Shown here: positions 27,657 through 37,460 of the stretch, piece after piece
Numbering within the stretch: position 1 is the first letter of the stretch
Layout: each line of letters starts with the position of its first letter
NCBI GenBank assembly: GCA_903848655.1
Contig: CAINGT010000050.1
Coordinates: 1-60,343, forward strand
Direction of reading: 5' to 3'
DNA: 60,343 nucleotides
From: an uncultured Sphingomonadales bacterium
Lineage (GTDB): Bacteria > Pseudomonadota > Alphaproteobacteria > Sphingomonadales > Sphingomonadaceae
Translations under genes and position numbers: made by a program
The notes under the pieces: model-generated
Databases searched by the model: none
What the model saw: only the letters and a program-made list of their open reading frames with translations
What the model was told of the DNA's origin: nothing

Positions 27657-27995
27657 ATGACGTATGTCGTTACTGAAGCCTGCATCAAGTGCAAGTTCAT
27701 GGATTGCGTCGAGGTGTGCCCCGTCGATTGCTTTTACGAAGGCGAAAACATGCTGGTAATCAACCCCAGCGAATGTATCGATTGCGGCGTATGCGAACCC
27801 GAATGCCCTGCCGAAGCGATCTTGCCCGATACCGAAACCGGGCTGGAACAATGGCTGGAGCTTAACACCAAATATTCCGCCGAGTGGCCCAACATCACCA
27901 CCCGCCGCGACCCACCGGTCGATGCCGATGAACACAAAGGCGAAGCGGGCAAGTTCGACAAATATTTCTCCGCCGAACCCGGCGAGGGCGACTGA
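27657..27995 (+). CDS. fdxA: Seven-iron ferredoxin FdxA
   Basis: 112 residues. Two Cys motifs bind a [3Fe-4S] and a [4Fe-4S] cluster: [17 protein letters not shown] at residues 9-25 and [12 protein letters not shown] at about 41-52. The acidic C-terminal extension ([17 protein letters not shown]) is typical of the alphaproteobacterial FdxA. Essential or near-essential electron carrier in related bacteria. An SD-like GAGGGA lies upstream of the ATG. Downstream is a hairpin at 28010 that may end its transcript. Confidence 0.95.
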   Translation: MTYVVTEACIKCKFMDCVEVCPVDCFYEGENMLVINPSECIDCGVCEPECPAEAILPDTETGLEQWLELNTKYSAEWPNITTRRDPPVDADEHKGEAGKFDKYFSAEPGEGD

Positions 27996-28321
27996 GCGGG
28001 GCCTGCCAGCGGCAAAACGCGCTTTTTGCCGCGCCGCCCGGCGCTAGACGCTGGTATTTTCGTCACAGACTTGCTATATTCCGCAGCAAGCGACGGGATA
28101 ACGCGGTTTCGCTCCGTCGCGGGGTAACTCGTGTCAGGCAGGATCAGCAGCGGATACACAGTTGACGGTGCGCATGACCTTCGCGTCAGTTGGTCGTTTG
28201 CCGGGCCTTTTTCCCCATGGGCCGGATTGCGCGGGTTAACCCCGCCGCGCTGCCTGTTATCGAACAGGGTGCGCGGTACACGTCGTCCGTCGTTGGTTTT
28301 GCCGTGTCGAAAGGATTTGCG
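27996..28321. other. 326-bp non-coding stretch between fdxA and carD
   Basis: No convincing gene. It holds the hairpin at 28010-28031, an A/T-rich TATATT at 28075-28080 that could be a -10 element but lacks a good -35, and a 7-bp inverted repeat GCGACGG (28090-28096) / CCGTCGC (28114-28120). This is probably the carD promoter and leader. The carD SD AAAGGA is immediately before 28322. Confidence 0.5.
28010..28031 (+). terminator. Hairpin downstream of fdxA
   Basis: Perfect 8-bp stem CGGCAAAA (28010-28017) / TTTTGCCG (28024-28031) with loop CGCGCT, 14 bases after the fdxA stop. There is no U-run after the stem, so it may be a processing or 3'-end-protecting hairpin rather than an intrinsic terminator. 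Confidence 0.35.
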
Positions 28322-28846
28322 ATGGCAGTCAAGGCTCTTGCCTTTGATGTTGGGGACTATGTGGTCTATCCCAAGCATGGTGTCGGCCGCGTGGTCGAAC
28401 TGCAGAACGAAGAAATTGCCGGGATGAAGCTGGAGCTCTATGTGCTCCGCTTTGAAAAAGAGCGCATGACTTTGCGCGTGCCGGTCAACAAAGTTGAAGC
28501 CATCGGGATGCGCAAGCTGTCTTCGGACAAGACTTTGCGCGAAGCGCTCGACACGCTGAAGGGTAAGCCCAAAGTCAAACGCACGATGTGGTCGCGCCGC
28601 GCGCAGGAATACGAAGCCAAGATCAATTCGGGCGATCTGGTGTCGATTGCCGAAGTCACGCGCGATCTGTTCCGCGCCGACGATCAGCCCGAACAGTCCT
28701 ATTCCGAGCGCCAAATCTTTGAAGCCGCATCATCGCGGCTGGCGCGCGAATTGGCGGCGATGGAAAAAACCGACGAGCCCGCCGCGCTCAAGAAGATCCT
28801 CGTGATCCTGAACGAGCACGCGCCAAAGTATTACGAAACCGCCTGA
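28322..28846 (+). CDS. carD: CarD family transcriptional regulator
   Basis: RNA-polymerase-binding factor that stabilises open promoter complexes, chiefly at rRNA and ribosomal protein promoters. 174 residues: a Tudor-like RNAP interaction domain at the N-terminus (FDVGDYVVYPKHGVGRVVEL, LRFEKERMTLRVPVNK) and a helical C-terminal DNA-binding part (MWSRRAQEYEAKINSGDL, LARELAAMEK). AAAGGA seven bases before ATG 28322 fixes the start. Confidence 0.95.
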   Translation: MAVKALAFDVGDYVVYPKHGVGRVVELQNEEIAGMKLELYVLRFEKERMTLRVPVNKVEAIGMRKLSSDKTLREALDTLKGKPKVKRTMWSRRAQEYEAKINSGDLVSIAEVTRDLFRADDQPEQSYSERQIFEAASSRLARELAAMEKTDEPAALKKILVILNEHAPKYYETA

Positions 28847-28890
28847 ATCATGATCGCATGAGCGTGTGGGGTCCTCAGCGGGTCGGGCGG

Positions 28891-29016
28891 CTAGAGCGTG
28901 ATGCGAACAAGTGGGAACCGGTTTTTACCTTCGGTGGCCTGCGGCTCGCAATAAATCACGCGAAAACAAAGACTCTAGAGCGGAATGCGATTCAATCTAA
29001 TCGCATTCCGCTCTAG
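28891..29016. repeat. Modular palindromic repeat, copy C
   Basis: Starts with CTAGAGCGTGATGCGAACAA and ends with CGCATTCCGCTCTAG. The middle carries an insertion-type block (CTTCGGTGGCCTGCGG) also present, reversed, at the window's right end near 60320. The block GAGCGGAATGCGATT / AATCGCATTCCGCTC forms a long perfect hairpin. It ends 12 bases before the LuxR-type regulator start. Confidence 0.85.
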
Positions 29017-29028
29017 CCCGCTGATCCC

Positions 29029-30141
29029 ATGGCGGTGCTGTCAGCCGATCAGCGCGAATTGTTCCTGCCGCTGGTCGAAGGCATCCATCACAGCCCGCCG
29101 TGGGGCACATTCCTGCGCAATCTGGTGGCGCGGATGCACGCGCGGCGGGCCTTCATGATTATCACGCTGGCCAATGCCATGGCCGATCAGCCGCCGACGG
29201 TGATCGCGGTTGCCGCGCCGCGCGCAGTGAATGAAGAACCGCTCGATTTCCGCCGGCTAGAGGCCTTGCGCCTGCACCCTTATGGCGCATTGCGGCCGGG
29301 GCGGATCTATGCGCTCGATGAATTGCTCGATTACGATAATCCTGCGCAGCTTGACCACCAGCGCCGCGCGCTGATCGCGATGGGTGTTCGCTATGCCCGG
29401 TTTTTGCGCGTTTCAGCGCCGGGCGCTGCCGATGCCTGGCTGGTGCTGGTGCGTGAGCGCGAAGATTTCAGCGGCGCGGCGGTGGCGGTGCTCGATGGCG
29501 TGGTGGCGCAGCTCGCTGCTGCCTTGCGCACATTGGCCGCGCTGATCGATCAACGGCTCCACACCGCGCTGGCGCAAGCCACGCTCGTGCGTTTGGGGGT
29601 GGGGCAAATTGCCTTCGATAGCGAGGGTCGGGTCATGGCCGCCGATGCGGAGGCGGAACGGGTGCTGGCCTTTGTTCCCGATCCCGACGCCCGTCCAGGC
29701 CGTCGGCTGCACGTGCGGGCCGAAGCCAGCCGCCGGATCGAAGCGGCTTGCGCCATGCTGGCTGCCGATCCGCAAGCCTTGCCGTGTGTGGTACGCGTGG
29801 ACGACGCGCGCGGGATCGATCTGGTGTTGCGCCGGTCTGATCTGGTGCTGACCGGGCCGGGCGCGCATCCGACGGTGATCGCCACGCTGCGGCGCGATAC
29901 GCGCGAAGCCGCGCGCCCGGCGATCCGCACGCTCGCCGCGCTGTATGGGCTGTCGCACAACGAAGCCGCGCTGGCGCACGCGCTGTCAGCGGGTGAAAGC
30001 CTGATCGCGGCAGGCACCCGCCTCCACCTGACCGCGCAGACCGCGCGCAACTATTCAAAGCGGATCTACGCCAAGACCGGCACACGCGGGCAGGCCGATT
30101 TGGTGCGGCTGGTGCTGACCGGGCTGGCACCGCTGGCGTAA
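29029..30141 (+). CDS. LuxR-type helix-turn-helix transcriptional regulator
   Basis: 370 residues. The C-terminal 70 residues are a LuxR/GerE helix-turn-helix (LAALYGLSHNEAALAHALSAG, AAGTRLHLTAQTARNYSKRIYAKTGTRGQADLV). The N-terminal 290 residues have no recognised receiver or autoinducer domain, but their PAS/GAF-like pattern (GQIAFDSEGRVMAADAEAERVL) suggests a sensory domain. No obvious SD precedes ATG 29029, and the leader is almost entirely repeat copy C. Target genes unknown; the sulfate genes convergent to it give no clue. Confidence 0.85.
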   Translation: MAVLSADQRELFLPLVEGIHHSPPWGTFLRNLVARMHARRAFMIITLANAMADQPPTVIAVAAPRAVNEEPLDFRRLEALRLHPYGALRPGRIYALDELLDYDNPAQLDHQRRALIAMGVRYARFLRVSAPGAADAWLVLVREREDFSGAAVAVLDGVVAQLAAALRTLAALIDQRLHTALAQATLVRLGVGQIAFDSEGRVMAADAEAERVLAFVPDPDARPGRRLHVRAEASRRIEAACAMLAADPQALPCVVRVDDARGIDLVLRRSDLVLTGPGAHPTVIATLRRDTREAARPAIRTLAALYGLSHNEAALAHALSAGESLIAAGTRLHLTAQTARNYSKRIYAKTGTRGQADLVRLVLTGLAPLA

Positions 30142-30148
30142 TACCCAC

Positions 30149-30874
30149 TCAGGACGGGATGGCGGCAAGCACCATGGCAGCGTGTTCGCGGCGGCAGATC
30201 AGCAGATCGGGCATGTAGGTATCGCGCTGGTTGTAGATCAGCGGCGAACCATCGGCGCGGCTGGCGTGCAGGCCATGCGCCAGCGCGACCGCGACCGGTG
30301 CGCACGAATCCCATTCGTATTGCCCGCCGGTATGCAGATAGATGTCGGCTTCGCCCCGCACCACGGCCATCGCTTTGGCCCCGGCAGAGCCCATCGCGAT
30401 CAGCTCTGCCCCCAGCGCGTCAGCCACTGCGAGCGCTTCGCGCGCCGGGCGGGTGCGGCTGACCACCATGCGCAGCCGTGCGGGCGGCGGAGGTACGAGC
30501 CGGGGCGCGTCGCTGCGCAAGACCAGCCCGGCACCGGGCAGCGCCACCGCGCCGATAGTGGCCACGCCATCGACCGCCAGCGCGACATGCACCGCCCAAT
30601 CGGCGCGCGCCTCGCCATATTCACGCGTCCCGTCAACCGGATCGACGATCCACACGCGGCGCTGGTCCAGCCGGTCAAAGCTGTCCTTTTCTTCCTCTGA
30701 CAGCACCGCATCGGCGGGGCGCGCCGCACGCAAGGCATGGCACAAGAACTGGTTGGCAGTGGCATCACCTGCCGCGCCCAGCGCCTTTGTCAGCAATAGG
30801 CCGCTATCGCGCACGGTCAGCAACAGGCGTCCGGCCACTTCGGCAAGTTGCGCAGCGAGTTCGCCATCGGTCAT
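30149..30874 (-). CDS. cysQ: 3'(2'),5'-bisphosphate nucleotidase / inositol monophosphatase family (CysQ)
   Basis: 241 residues with the metal-binding motif [13 protein letters not shown] and late [13 protein letters not shown], the two signatures of the Li+-sensitive phosphatase family. Overlap by four bases with cysNC makes CysQ the natural assignment: hydrolysis of the adenosine 3',5'-bisphosphate left after PAPS reduction. An inositol-phosphate phosphatase role is formally possible and would be of interest given ino1 at 7.8 kb, but the operon argues for sulfate assimilation. Confidence 0.9.
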   Translation of the reverse strand: MTDGELAAQLAEVAGRLLLTVRDSGLLLTKALGAAGDATANQFLCHALRAARPADAVLSEEEKDSFDRLDQRRVWIVDPVDGTREYGEARADWAVHVALAVDGVATIGAVALPGAGLVLRSDAPRLVPPPPARLRMVVSRTRPAREALAVADALGAELIAMGSAGAKAMAVVRGEADIYLHTGGQYEWDSCAPVAVALAHGLHASRADGSPLIYNQRDTYMPDLLICRREHAAMVLAAIPS

Positions 30875-32805
30875 ATCATCGCCAGCCTGTTGCCAAGGAT
30901 ATGGTTGACGATGCGTTCGGCGGCCTGTTCGGCGCTTTCGCGCGTGGTATCGACGCGGATTTCGGGCGCTTCGGGCGGTTCATACGGGCTGTCGATCCCG
31001 GTAAAGTTCTTGAGCGCCCCGGCGCGCGCCTTTTTGTACAGGCCTTTGACATCGCGGCGTTCGGCCTCATCGAGCGGCGTGTCGATGAACACTTCGACGA
31101 ATTCGCCCGCTGCCATCATCGCGCGCACCAGCGCGCGTTCGGCGCGAAACGGGCTGATAAAGGCGGTAATGACGATCAGCCCGGCATCGGTCATCAGCCG
31201 CGCGACTTCGCCCACGCGGCGGATATTTTCGATCCGGTCGGCCTCGGTAAAGCCAAGATCTTTGTTCAACCCGTGGCGCACATTGTCGCCATCGAGCAGA
31301 AACGTGTGCTTGCCCAGCGCATGCAGCTTTTTTTCGACGAGATTGGCAATCGTCGATTTGCCCGATCCCGACAGCCCGGTGAACCACAGCACATGCGCGC
31401 TCTGCGTTTTGGCAGCGGCGCGCGCCTCGCGCGAGATATCGAGCGCCTGCCAGTGGACGTTTTGCGCGCGGCGCAAGGCAAAGTGCAGCATCCCGGCAGC
31501 GAGCGTGGCATTGGTGATCTTGTCGATCAGGATGAACCCGCCCAGCGTGCGGTTATCGGCGTAAGCGTCGAACACCAACGGCTTATCCGTGGTCAGTTCG
31601 ACCACGCCGATGGCGTTGAGATCGAGCGTCTTGGCCGCCATATGTTCGGTGGTGTTGACATTGATGCTATATTTGGGGGCCTGCACGGTGGCCGACACGG
31701 TCTGGCTCGCCAGTTTGAGCCAGCAACCCCGGCCGGGTATCAGCGCTTCATCGGCAAGCCACACCAGCGTCGCTTCGAACTGGTCGGCAACTTGCGGCGG
31801 CGCGTCGGCGGCGGCGATGACATCGCCACGCGAACAGTCGATTTCATCGCTCAGGCACAGCGTCACCGCTTCGCCCGCCACAGCGACCGCGCGATCCCCG
31901 TCGAACGTCACGATGCGCGCCACTGTGCTGGTCTTGCCCGAAGGCAGCACGCGGATCGCATCGCCCGGCCGCACTGTGCCGCTGGCGATCAGCCCGGAAA
32001 ACCCGCGAAAATCAAGGTTGGGCCGATTGACCCATTGCACCGGCAGCCGCAGCGGCGCGGATGCATCGCGCGCCGTATCGATCTCGACTCGTTCCAGCGC
32101 TTCAATCAGCGTCGGCCCGTCATACCACGGAGTCTGCGCCGAACGGGTGGTGACGTTGTCACCCTGAAACCCTGAAATCGGCAGCGCGGTAAAGCGCGTA
32201 ATCCCGATCGAGCGGGCAAATTCGGCATAGTCGGCAACGATGGCGTCATAGCGTGCCTGATCATAGCCGATCAGATCCATCTTGTTGACCGCCAGCACCA
32301 CGCTGCGGATGCCGATCAGGTGGCACAACCACGAATGGCGGCGGGTCTGCACCAGCACGCCTTTGCGCGCATCGATCAGGATCACCGCCAGATCGGCGGT
32401 CGATGCGCCGGTAATCATATTGCGCGTATATTGTTCGTGCCCCGGACAATCGGCGACGATAAACTTGCGCGCGGTGGTGGTGAAAAAGCGATAGGCAACA
32501 TCGATGGTGATGCCCTGTTCGCGCTCTGCCGCCAGCCCATCGACCAGCAGCGCGAAATCGATGGCCTGACCTTGCGTGCCGACTTTTTTCGAATCGGCTT
32601 CGAGCGCGGTCAACTGATCGTCAAAAATCATTTTCGAGTCGTAGAGCAGCCGCCCGATCAGCGTCGATTTGCCGTCATCGACGCTGCCGCACGTGATGAA
32701 GCGCAGCATCGTCTTGTGCTGGTGCAGATCGAGATAGGCGTCGATATCGCGTGCGATCAGATCATCAACGGCATAGCCCGATGGTTCGGTGGTCGGGTGA
32801 TCCAT
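30871..32805 (-). CDS. cysNC: Bifunctional sulfate adenylyltransferase subunit 1 / adenylylsulfate kinase
   Basis: 644 residues, a fusion. The N-terminal GTPase half is CysN (P-loop GSVDDGKS at 40-47, [12 protein letters not shown] near 115, NKMDLIGYD). The C-terminal ~190 residues are APS kinase CysC, with a second P-loop GLSGSGKST near 475 and [13 protein letters not shown]. Together with CysD it activates sulfate to APS and then phosphorylates it to PAPS. One-base overlap with cysD and four-base overlap with cysQ indicate one operon. Confidence 0.97.
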   Translation of the reverse strand: MDHPTTEPSGYAVDDLIARDIDAYLDLHQHKTMLRFITCGSVDDGKSTLIGRLLYDSKMIFDDQLTALEADSKKVGTQGQAIDFALLVDGLAAEREQGITIDVAYRFFTTTARKFIVADCPGHEQYTRNMITGASTADLAVILIDARKGVLVQTRRHSWLCHLIGIRSVVLAVNKMDLIGYDQARYDAIVADYAEFARSIGITRFTALPISGFQGDNVTTRSAQTPWYDGPTLIEALERVEIDTARDASAPLRLPVQWVNRPNLDFRGFSGLIASGTVRPGDAIRVLPSGKTSTVARIVTFDGDRAVAVAGEAVTLCLSDEIDCSRGDVIAAADAPPQVADQFEATLVWLADEALIPGRGCWLKLASQTVSATVQAPKYSINVNTTEHMAAKTLDLNAIGVVELTTDKPLVFDAYADNRTLGGFILIDKITNATLAAGMLHFALRRAQNVHWQALDISREARAAAKTQSAHVLWFTGLSGSGKSTIANLVEKKLHALGKHTFLLDGDNVRHGLNKDLGFTEADRIENIRRVGEVARLMTDAGLIVITAFISPFRAERALVRAMMAAGEFVEVFIDTPLDEAERRDVKGLYKKARAGALKNFTGIDSPYEPPEAPEIRVDTTRESAEQAAERIVNHILGNRLAMI

Positions 32806-33719
32806 CAGAAATACCCCTGCTGCTTTTTGACTTCCATCCCCGCGCCACCGGCATCTTTGTCAATGGCGCGGCCCTGGCGTTCGCTGGTCGTCGTCAACAG
32901 CGTTTCCTGAATGACGTCCGCCAGCGTGGTCGCCGTGCTTTCGACCGCGCCGCTCAGCGGATAGCAGCCGAGCGTGCGAAAGCGGACCGAGCGCATGACC
33001 GGGGTTTCACCGGGGCGCAGCACGAACCGGTCATCATCAACCATCAGCAGCAGCCCGTCGCGTTCGACCGTCGGACGCGGCGCGGCGAAATAGAGCGGCA
33101 CGATGGGGATCTGATTGAGCTGAATATATTGCCACACGTCGAGCTCGGTCCAGTTCGAAATCGGGAACACGCGGATCGATTCGCCTTTGTTTTTGCGCGC
33201 GTTGTACACGTTCCACAGTTCGGGCCGCTGGTTCTTCGGGTCCCAGCCGTGGCTGGCGCTGCGGAATGAAAAGATCCGCTCTTTGGCGCGGCTTTTTTCC
33301 TCATCGCGCCGCGCGCCGCCAAATGCTGCGTCAAACCCCCAGTGGTCGAGCGCCTGTTTCAGCCCTTCGGTCTTCCACATATCGGTGTGGAGCGCGCCGT
33401 GGTCGAACGGATTGATGCCGCGCGCCTTGGCCTCGGGATTTTGCCAGACCAGCAAGTCCATGCCCGATTCTTGCGCCATCCGACTGCGCAAGTCATACAT
33501 CGCGCGAAATTTCCACGTGGTATCGACGTGCAGCAGGGGAAACGGCGGCGGCGCAGGGTAAAACGCCTTGCGCGCGAGATGCAGCATGACCGCGCTGTCT
33601 TTGCCCACCGAATAGAGCATCACCGGGTTGTGCGCTTCGGCCACGACTTCGCGCAAGATATGGATCGCTTCGGCTTCAAGCCGGGCGAGGTGGGTCAGCG
33701 GTTCGGCGGTGGCGGGCAT
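32805..33719 (-). CDS. cysD: Sulfate adenylyltransferase subunit 2
   Basis: ATP sulfurylase catalytic subunit, 304 residues. PP-loop SVGKDS at residues 37-42; [39 protein letters not shown] and [13 protein letters not shown] are diagnostic of CysD and separate it from PAPS reductase. First gene of the cysD-cysNC-cysQ operon. The 102-bp gap upstream holds two palindromes (33768-33803) that could be an operator. Confidence 0.97.
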   Translation of the reverse strand: MPATAEPLTHLARLEAEAIHILREVVAEAHNPVMLYSVGKDSAVMLHLARKAFYPAPPPFPLLHVDTTWKFRAMYDLRSRMAQESGMDLLVWQNPEAKARGINPFDHGALHTDMWKTEGLKQALDHWGFDAAFGGARRDEEKSRAKERIFSFRSASHGWDPKNQRPELWNVYNARKNKGESIRVFPISNWTELDVWQYIQLNQIPIVPLYFAAPRPTVERDGLLLMVDDDRFVLRPGETPVMRSVRFRTLGCYPLSGAVESTATTLADVIQETLLTTTSERQGRAIDKDAGGAGMEVKKQQGYF

Positions 33720-33789
33720 AGGGCGGGACTGCCTGTGTGGGAAAAATCGCGATTGCGCGTCAATTCACCCATGGTGGGCAGCGTTGAAC

Positions 33790-33803
33790 CTCCCATATGG
33801 GAG
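33790..33803. promoter_or_regulatory. Palindrome upstream of cysD, candidate operator
   Basis: Perfect 14-bp palindrome CTCCCATATGGGAG, 70 bases upstream of the cysD start. A related inverted repeat CCCA-N3-TGGG lies at 33768-33778. Both contain CCCA...TGGG half-sites, as expected for a dimeric repressor or activator of the sulfate operon. Regulator unknown. Confidence 0.4.
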
Positions 33804-33821
33804 CAAAATGGGCAAGCGGGT

Positions 33822-34766
33822 TTACGCCGCCGCGCGGCGCAACCGGTCGTTGATCGCCTCACCAATCCCGTGATCGGGCACTGGGGCGATGGCGATGCGC
33901 GGCAGCGGCGCGGCAGCGGCGGTGTGCAAGCAGGCATAGAGCCGCGCCGCCGCTTCGGCACAATCGCCTGCCGCCGAGAGCGTGATAGCGCCTGCCACGG
34001 GGCCGAATCCGATCATGAATTCATCGTGGCTATGCGTCGCGGCATTCAGCCGCACCGGCTTGCCCGGCGCATAGTGGCTGGCAAGCTGGCCCGGTGCTTC
34101 GATCACCCCGCCCGCCAGACTTGCTTGGGCTGGACCGAGCAGCGCGGCGATATCTGCCGGTGCAATCGGTCCGGGGCGCAGCACGCTCCAACCGCCGCCG
34201 GGGCGAATGGCGACGATGGTTGATTCGATCCCGCGCTTGCAATCGCCGCCATCAAGGATCAGATCGACCCGATCCCCCAGCGATGCCGCGACATGCGCCG
34301 CGCTCGTCGGGCTGACGCTGCCGCTGCGGTTGGCCGATGGCGCGGCGAGCGGCAATCGCGCCTCCGCGATCAGCGCGCGGATCACCGGGTGCGCGGGCAC
34401 GCGCAGCGCCAGCGTCGGCAACCCCGCCGAAACCGCTGCGCTCAACCCCGCCGCATCGTGGCGGGGCAGCACCAGTGTCAGCGGGCCAGGCCAGAACGCT
34501 GTGGCGAGCGCCCGCGCCGCGTGGTCGAACCGCGCGAGTGTTTCGGCTTGGGCCAAATCGCCGACATGCACGATCAACGGGTTGAAATCGGGCCGTCCTT
34601 TGGCGCGATAGATCGCCGCCACCGCCTGATCGCTGTCGGCGCGCGCGGCCAGGCCATAGACCGTTTCGGTCGGCACCGCGACGGTGCCTCCGGCGCGGAT
34701 CACGGCGGCAGCGCGGGTGATCGCGGCGTGATCTGCCACGCCTTGCACGAGAGGACAGGGGAGCAT
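33822..34766 (-). CDS. tsaC: L-threonylcarbamoyladenylate synthase (Sua5 type)
   Basis: Makes threonylcarbamoyl-AMP from threonine, bicarbonate and ATP for the t6A37 modification of ANN-decoding tRNAs. 314 residues: the YrdC/TsaC domain (VPTETVYGLAARADSDQAV, YRAKGRPDFNPLIVHV, PSANRSGSVSPT) plus the C-terminal Sua5 domain (SHYAPGKPVRLN). ATG at 34766 chosen from the family N-terminus; the frame happens to stay open far upstream, antisense to the next gene, but that part has no family match. Divergent from the acyl-CoA dehydrogenase gene with a 60-bp gap. Confidence 0.93.
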   Translation of the reverse strand: MLPCPLVQGVADHAAITRAAAVIRAGGTVAVPTETVYGLAARADSDQAVAAIYRAKGRPDFNPLIVHVGDLAQAETLARFDHAARALATAFWPGPLTLVLPRHDAAGLSAAVSAGLPTLALRVPAHPVIRALIAEARLPLAAPSANRSGSVSPTSAAHVAASLGDRVDLILDGGDCKRGIESTIVAIRPGGGWSVLRPGPIAPADIAALLGPAQASLAGGVIEAPGQLASHYAPGKPVRLNAATHSHDEFMIGFGPVAGAITLSAAGDCAEAAARLYACLHTAAAAPLPRIAIAPVPDHGIGEAINDRLRRAAA

Positions 34767-34826
34767 TGTCGCAGGCACAAGTTCGGCTATAGGCAGCCGG
34801 GTATTCTTGCCAAGGAAAACCGCCCG

Positions 34827-36554
34827 ATGGCCTATACTGCGCCCACTGCCGACCAGATTCTGGCGATGCGTGTCAATGCCGGGATCGACACTCTGGCGCG
34901 CGATGATCGCTTTGCGGCGGCCACCCCCGATGTGGTGGCGGCCATTGCCGAAGGGATCGGTGCATTGGCGGCGGGCGAATGGGCACCGCTCAACCGGGTG
35001 GGCGATACCCGAGGCGCGCGCTGGCACGATGGCGCGGTCGATCTGCCCGCTGGCTTTCGCGCCGCCTATCGCGCCTTTGTCGAACAGGGCTGGAACAGCG
35101 TGGCCGGGCCAGTCGCGCAAGGCGGGCAAGGCCTGCCGTTTACGCTGGCGACATGCGTGCTGGAAACGCTGGGCGGGGCCAATATGGGCTTTGCGCTGCT
35201 GCCGATGTTGACGGTGGGGGCGATCGAAGCCATCGATCACCACGGCAGCGACGCGCAAAAGGCGCGCTATCTGGGCAAGCTGGTATCGGGCGAATGGTCG
35301 GGCACGATGAACCTGACCGAACCGCAAGCCGGGTCCGACGTCGGCGCGCTGCGCACCACCGCCACCCCGATCAGCAGCGGCGAACACGCCGGCAAATATG
35401 CGATCAAGGGCACCAAGATCTATATCACGTGGGGTGAACACGATCTGGCGGACAATATCATCCACCTCGTGCTCGCGCGCACCCCCGGCGCGCCCGCCGG
35501 ATCGCGCGGCATTTCGCTGTTTCTGGTGCCCAAATTTCATGTCGAGCCTGATGGTGCACCAGGTGCGCGCAACGACGTGCGCTGCGCCGCCATCGAACAC
35601 AAGCTGGGGATCAATGCTTCGCCCACATGCACGATGGTGTTTGGCGATCACGATGCCTGCATCGGCGAATTGGTTGGGCGCGAACACGGTGGTCTGCGCG
35701 CGATGTTCACAATGATGAATTCGGCGCGGATCAATGTCGGTAGCCAGGGCGTGCAGATTGCCGAAGCCGCACTGCAACTGGCGCGCGGCTATGCGCGCGA
35801 CCGCGTGCAATCGCCGCGCGCCAGCGGTGCCGACCGGGCAGCGGTGGCGATCATCGAACACCCCGATGTGCGCCGGATGCTGATGCGGATGCGCAGCCTG
35901 ACCGAGGCGGCGCGCGCCTTGCTCTATTACACCGCCGGGCAAGTTGATCGTGGCGCGCTGGGCGATGCGGGCGCGCAAGCCCGCGCCGAAGTGCTGGTGC
36001 CACTGCTCAAAGCATGGGGTACCGATTTGGGGTGCGAAGTCGCCAGTCTGGGCATTCAGATCCACGGCGGCATGGGTTTTGTCGAAGATTGCGGTGCGGC
36101 GCAGTTCTATCGCGATGCGCGGATCGCGCCGATCTATGAAGGCACCAACGGCATTCAGGCCGCCGATTTCGTCACGCGCAAGCTGGGGTTGGAAGGCGGC
36201 GGCGTGGTGCAGGCCTTGCTGTCCGACGTGCTGGCAGATTGTGCCGACATCCCCGAACTGGCCGATCTGGCGCGCGATGCGGCGGCCATCGCGCAATGGA
36301 TGGCTGGCGGTGGCGCGAGCCTCGATGACAAGCTGGCGGGATCAGTGCCGTTCACGACGATGAGCGCTGTCGTGGTGGCCGGTTGGCAACTGGCGCGGCA
36401 GGTCAAGGCCACAGGATCAGCCGATAAAGCCGCGATCAGCCGGTTTTTCAACCGCACGGTCGTACCCGAAGCGCGCGGGCTGCGCGCGGCGGCCATGGCG
36501 GGCGCGGCGCTGCTCTATGACCTCGATAGCGAGGCGCTGGCGGGATCGGCGTAA
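34827..36554 (+). CDS. Acyl-CoA dehydrogenase, DmdC-like large form
   Basis: 575 residues, the long form with an extra C-terminal domain, as in 3-(methylthio)propanoyl-CoA dehydrogenase DmdC. Family blocks: MNLTEPQAGSDVGALRTTA (FAD/acyl binding), IHGGMGFVEDCGAAQFYRDARI and IYEGTNGIQAADF (catalytic Glu). Sequence alone does not separate DmdC from other long acyl-CoA dehydrogenases, and no dmdA or dmdB is near, so substrate is left open. AAGGA is 11 bases before ATG 34827. One-base overlap with the DUF815 gene. Confidence 0.9.
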   Translation: MAYTAPTADQILAMRVNAGIDTLARDDRFAAATPDVVAAIAEGIGALAAGEWAPLNRVGDTRGARWHDGAVDLPAGFRAAYRAFVEQGWNSVAGPVAQGGQGLPFTLATCVLETLGGANMGFALLPMLTVGAIEAIDHHGSDAQKARYLGKLVSGEWSGTMNLTEPQAGSDVGALRTTATPISSGEHAGKYAIKGTKIYITWGEHDLADNIIHLVLARTPGAPAGSRGISLFLVPKFHVEPDGAPGARNDVRCAAIEHKLGINASPTCTMVFGDHDACIGELVGREHGGLRAMFTMMNSARINVGSQGVQIAEAALQLARGYARDRVQSPRASGADRAAVAIIEHPDVRRMLMRMRSLTEAARALLYYTAGQVDRGALGDAGAQARAEVLVPLLKAWGTDLGCEVASLGIQIHGGMGFVEDCGAAQFYRDARIAPIYEGTNGIQAADFVTRKLGLEGGGVVQALLSDVLADCADIPELADLARDAAAIAQWMAGGGASLDDKLAGSVPFTTMSAVVVAGWQLARQVKATGSADKAAISRFFNRTVVPEARGLRAAAMAGAALLYDLDSEALAGSA

Positions 36555-37369
36555 TGGCAGACCCGGTGCTGCGCCGCATCGCCGATGCGCTCGACCGGCT
36601 GGCACCGCTGCCAGCGCCACCGGTCGATTGGCTGCTTCACCCGGCTTATGTCTGGCAAAACGGCGCGGCCCGCGCGGTGCCAAGGCTTGAGGCACCCGCA
36701 CTCGCGCTGATTCAGGGTATCGATGCGCAAAAGAGCGCGGTGGTGGAAAATGTCCTGCGGCTGGCGGCTGGCCACGCCGCACACGACATGCTGTTATGGG
36801 GCGCACGCGGCATGGGCAAATCGGCGCTCGTGCGCGCCAGCGTGGTCGAAGCGGCCTTGCGGCACCCGGGGCAGATTGCGCTCGTTCAGGCCGGGGCCGA
36901 TGCCAGCCTTGCCGCGCTGTTCGGTGTCTTGCGCATGGTTCCGCGCAATTTTGTCGTGTTCATCGATGATCTGGGGTTCGATGCCGACGACAGCGCCGGT
37001 CCGCGCGCCCTGCGGTCATGGCTCGAAGGCGGGGTAGAGGCGCGCCCGGTGAATGTGCGGCTGGCAGTGACGTCAAACCGCCGCGCCATCGTCGAACGCC
37101 ACATGCGCGAACAGGACGATCCGATCAATCCGCGCGATGTCGTCGATGATCAGCTCGCGCTCGCCGACCGCTTCGGGCTGAGTCTGGGGTTTCATGCTTG
37201 TTCGCAGGACGATTATCTGGCGATCATCGCCGGATATGCCGCACATTTTGGCCTGAGCCACGACCCCGCCGACGCACTCGAATGGTCCAAACGGCGCGGC
37301 AGCCGCTCGGGCCGCATCGCGTGGCACTATGTTACCGAACTGGCCGGGCGCGCTGGGCGGGTGGTGTAA
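36554..37369 (+). CDS. DUF815 AAA+ family ATPase
   Basis: 271 residues. Walker A GARGMGKS at residues 83-90 and Walker B-like FVVFIDDLGFD; LAVTSNRRAIVERHM and EDDYLAIIAGYAA-like QDDYLAIIAGYAA complete the DUF815 pattern. Function of the family is unknown; it looks like a single-domain AAA+ protein. The ATG overlaps the acyl-CoA dehydrogenase stop by one base (TAATG). A GC-rich terminator follows about 90 bases downstream. Confidence 0.9.
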   Translation: MADPVLRRIADALDRLAPLPAPPVDWLLHPAYVWQNGAARAVPRLEAPALALIQGIDAQKSAVVENVLRLAAGHAAHDMLLWGARGMGKSALVRASVVEAALRHPGQIALVQAGADASLAALFGVLRMVPRNFVVFIDDLGFDADDSAGPRALRSWLEGGVEARPVNVRLAVTSNRRAIVERHMREQDDPINPRDVVDDQLALADRFGLSLGFHACSQDDYLAIIAGYAAHFGLSHDPADALEWSKRRGSRSGRIAWHYVTELAGRAGRVV

Positions 37370-37460
37370 AGCACGCTTCTCCCCACTCTCCTTTAGGGGA
37401 GGGGCCGGGGGTGGGGGCGTGCGGCTCGATTCTTACCAAGCCGTTAGCCCCCACCCCCAA

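Noticed and set aside
28075..28080. TATATT as a definite carD promoter -10 element
   Set aside because: No acceptable -35 hexamer at the right spacing; kept only as a note in the leader entry.
34767..36296. Upstream extension of the Sua5-type gene on the minus strand
   Set aside because: The frame stays open antisense to the acyl-CoA dehydrogenase, but the Sua5/TsaC homology begins at the ATG at 34766.
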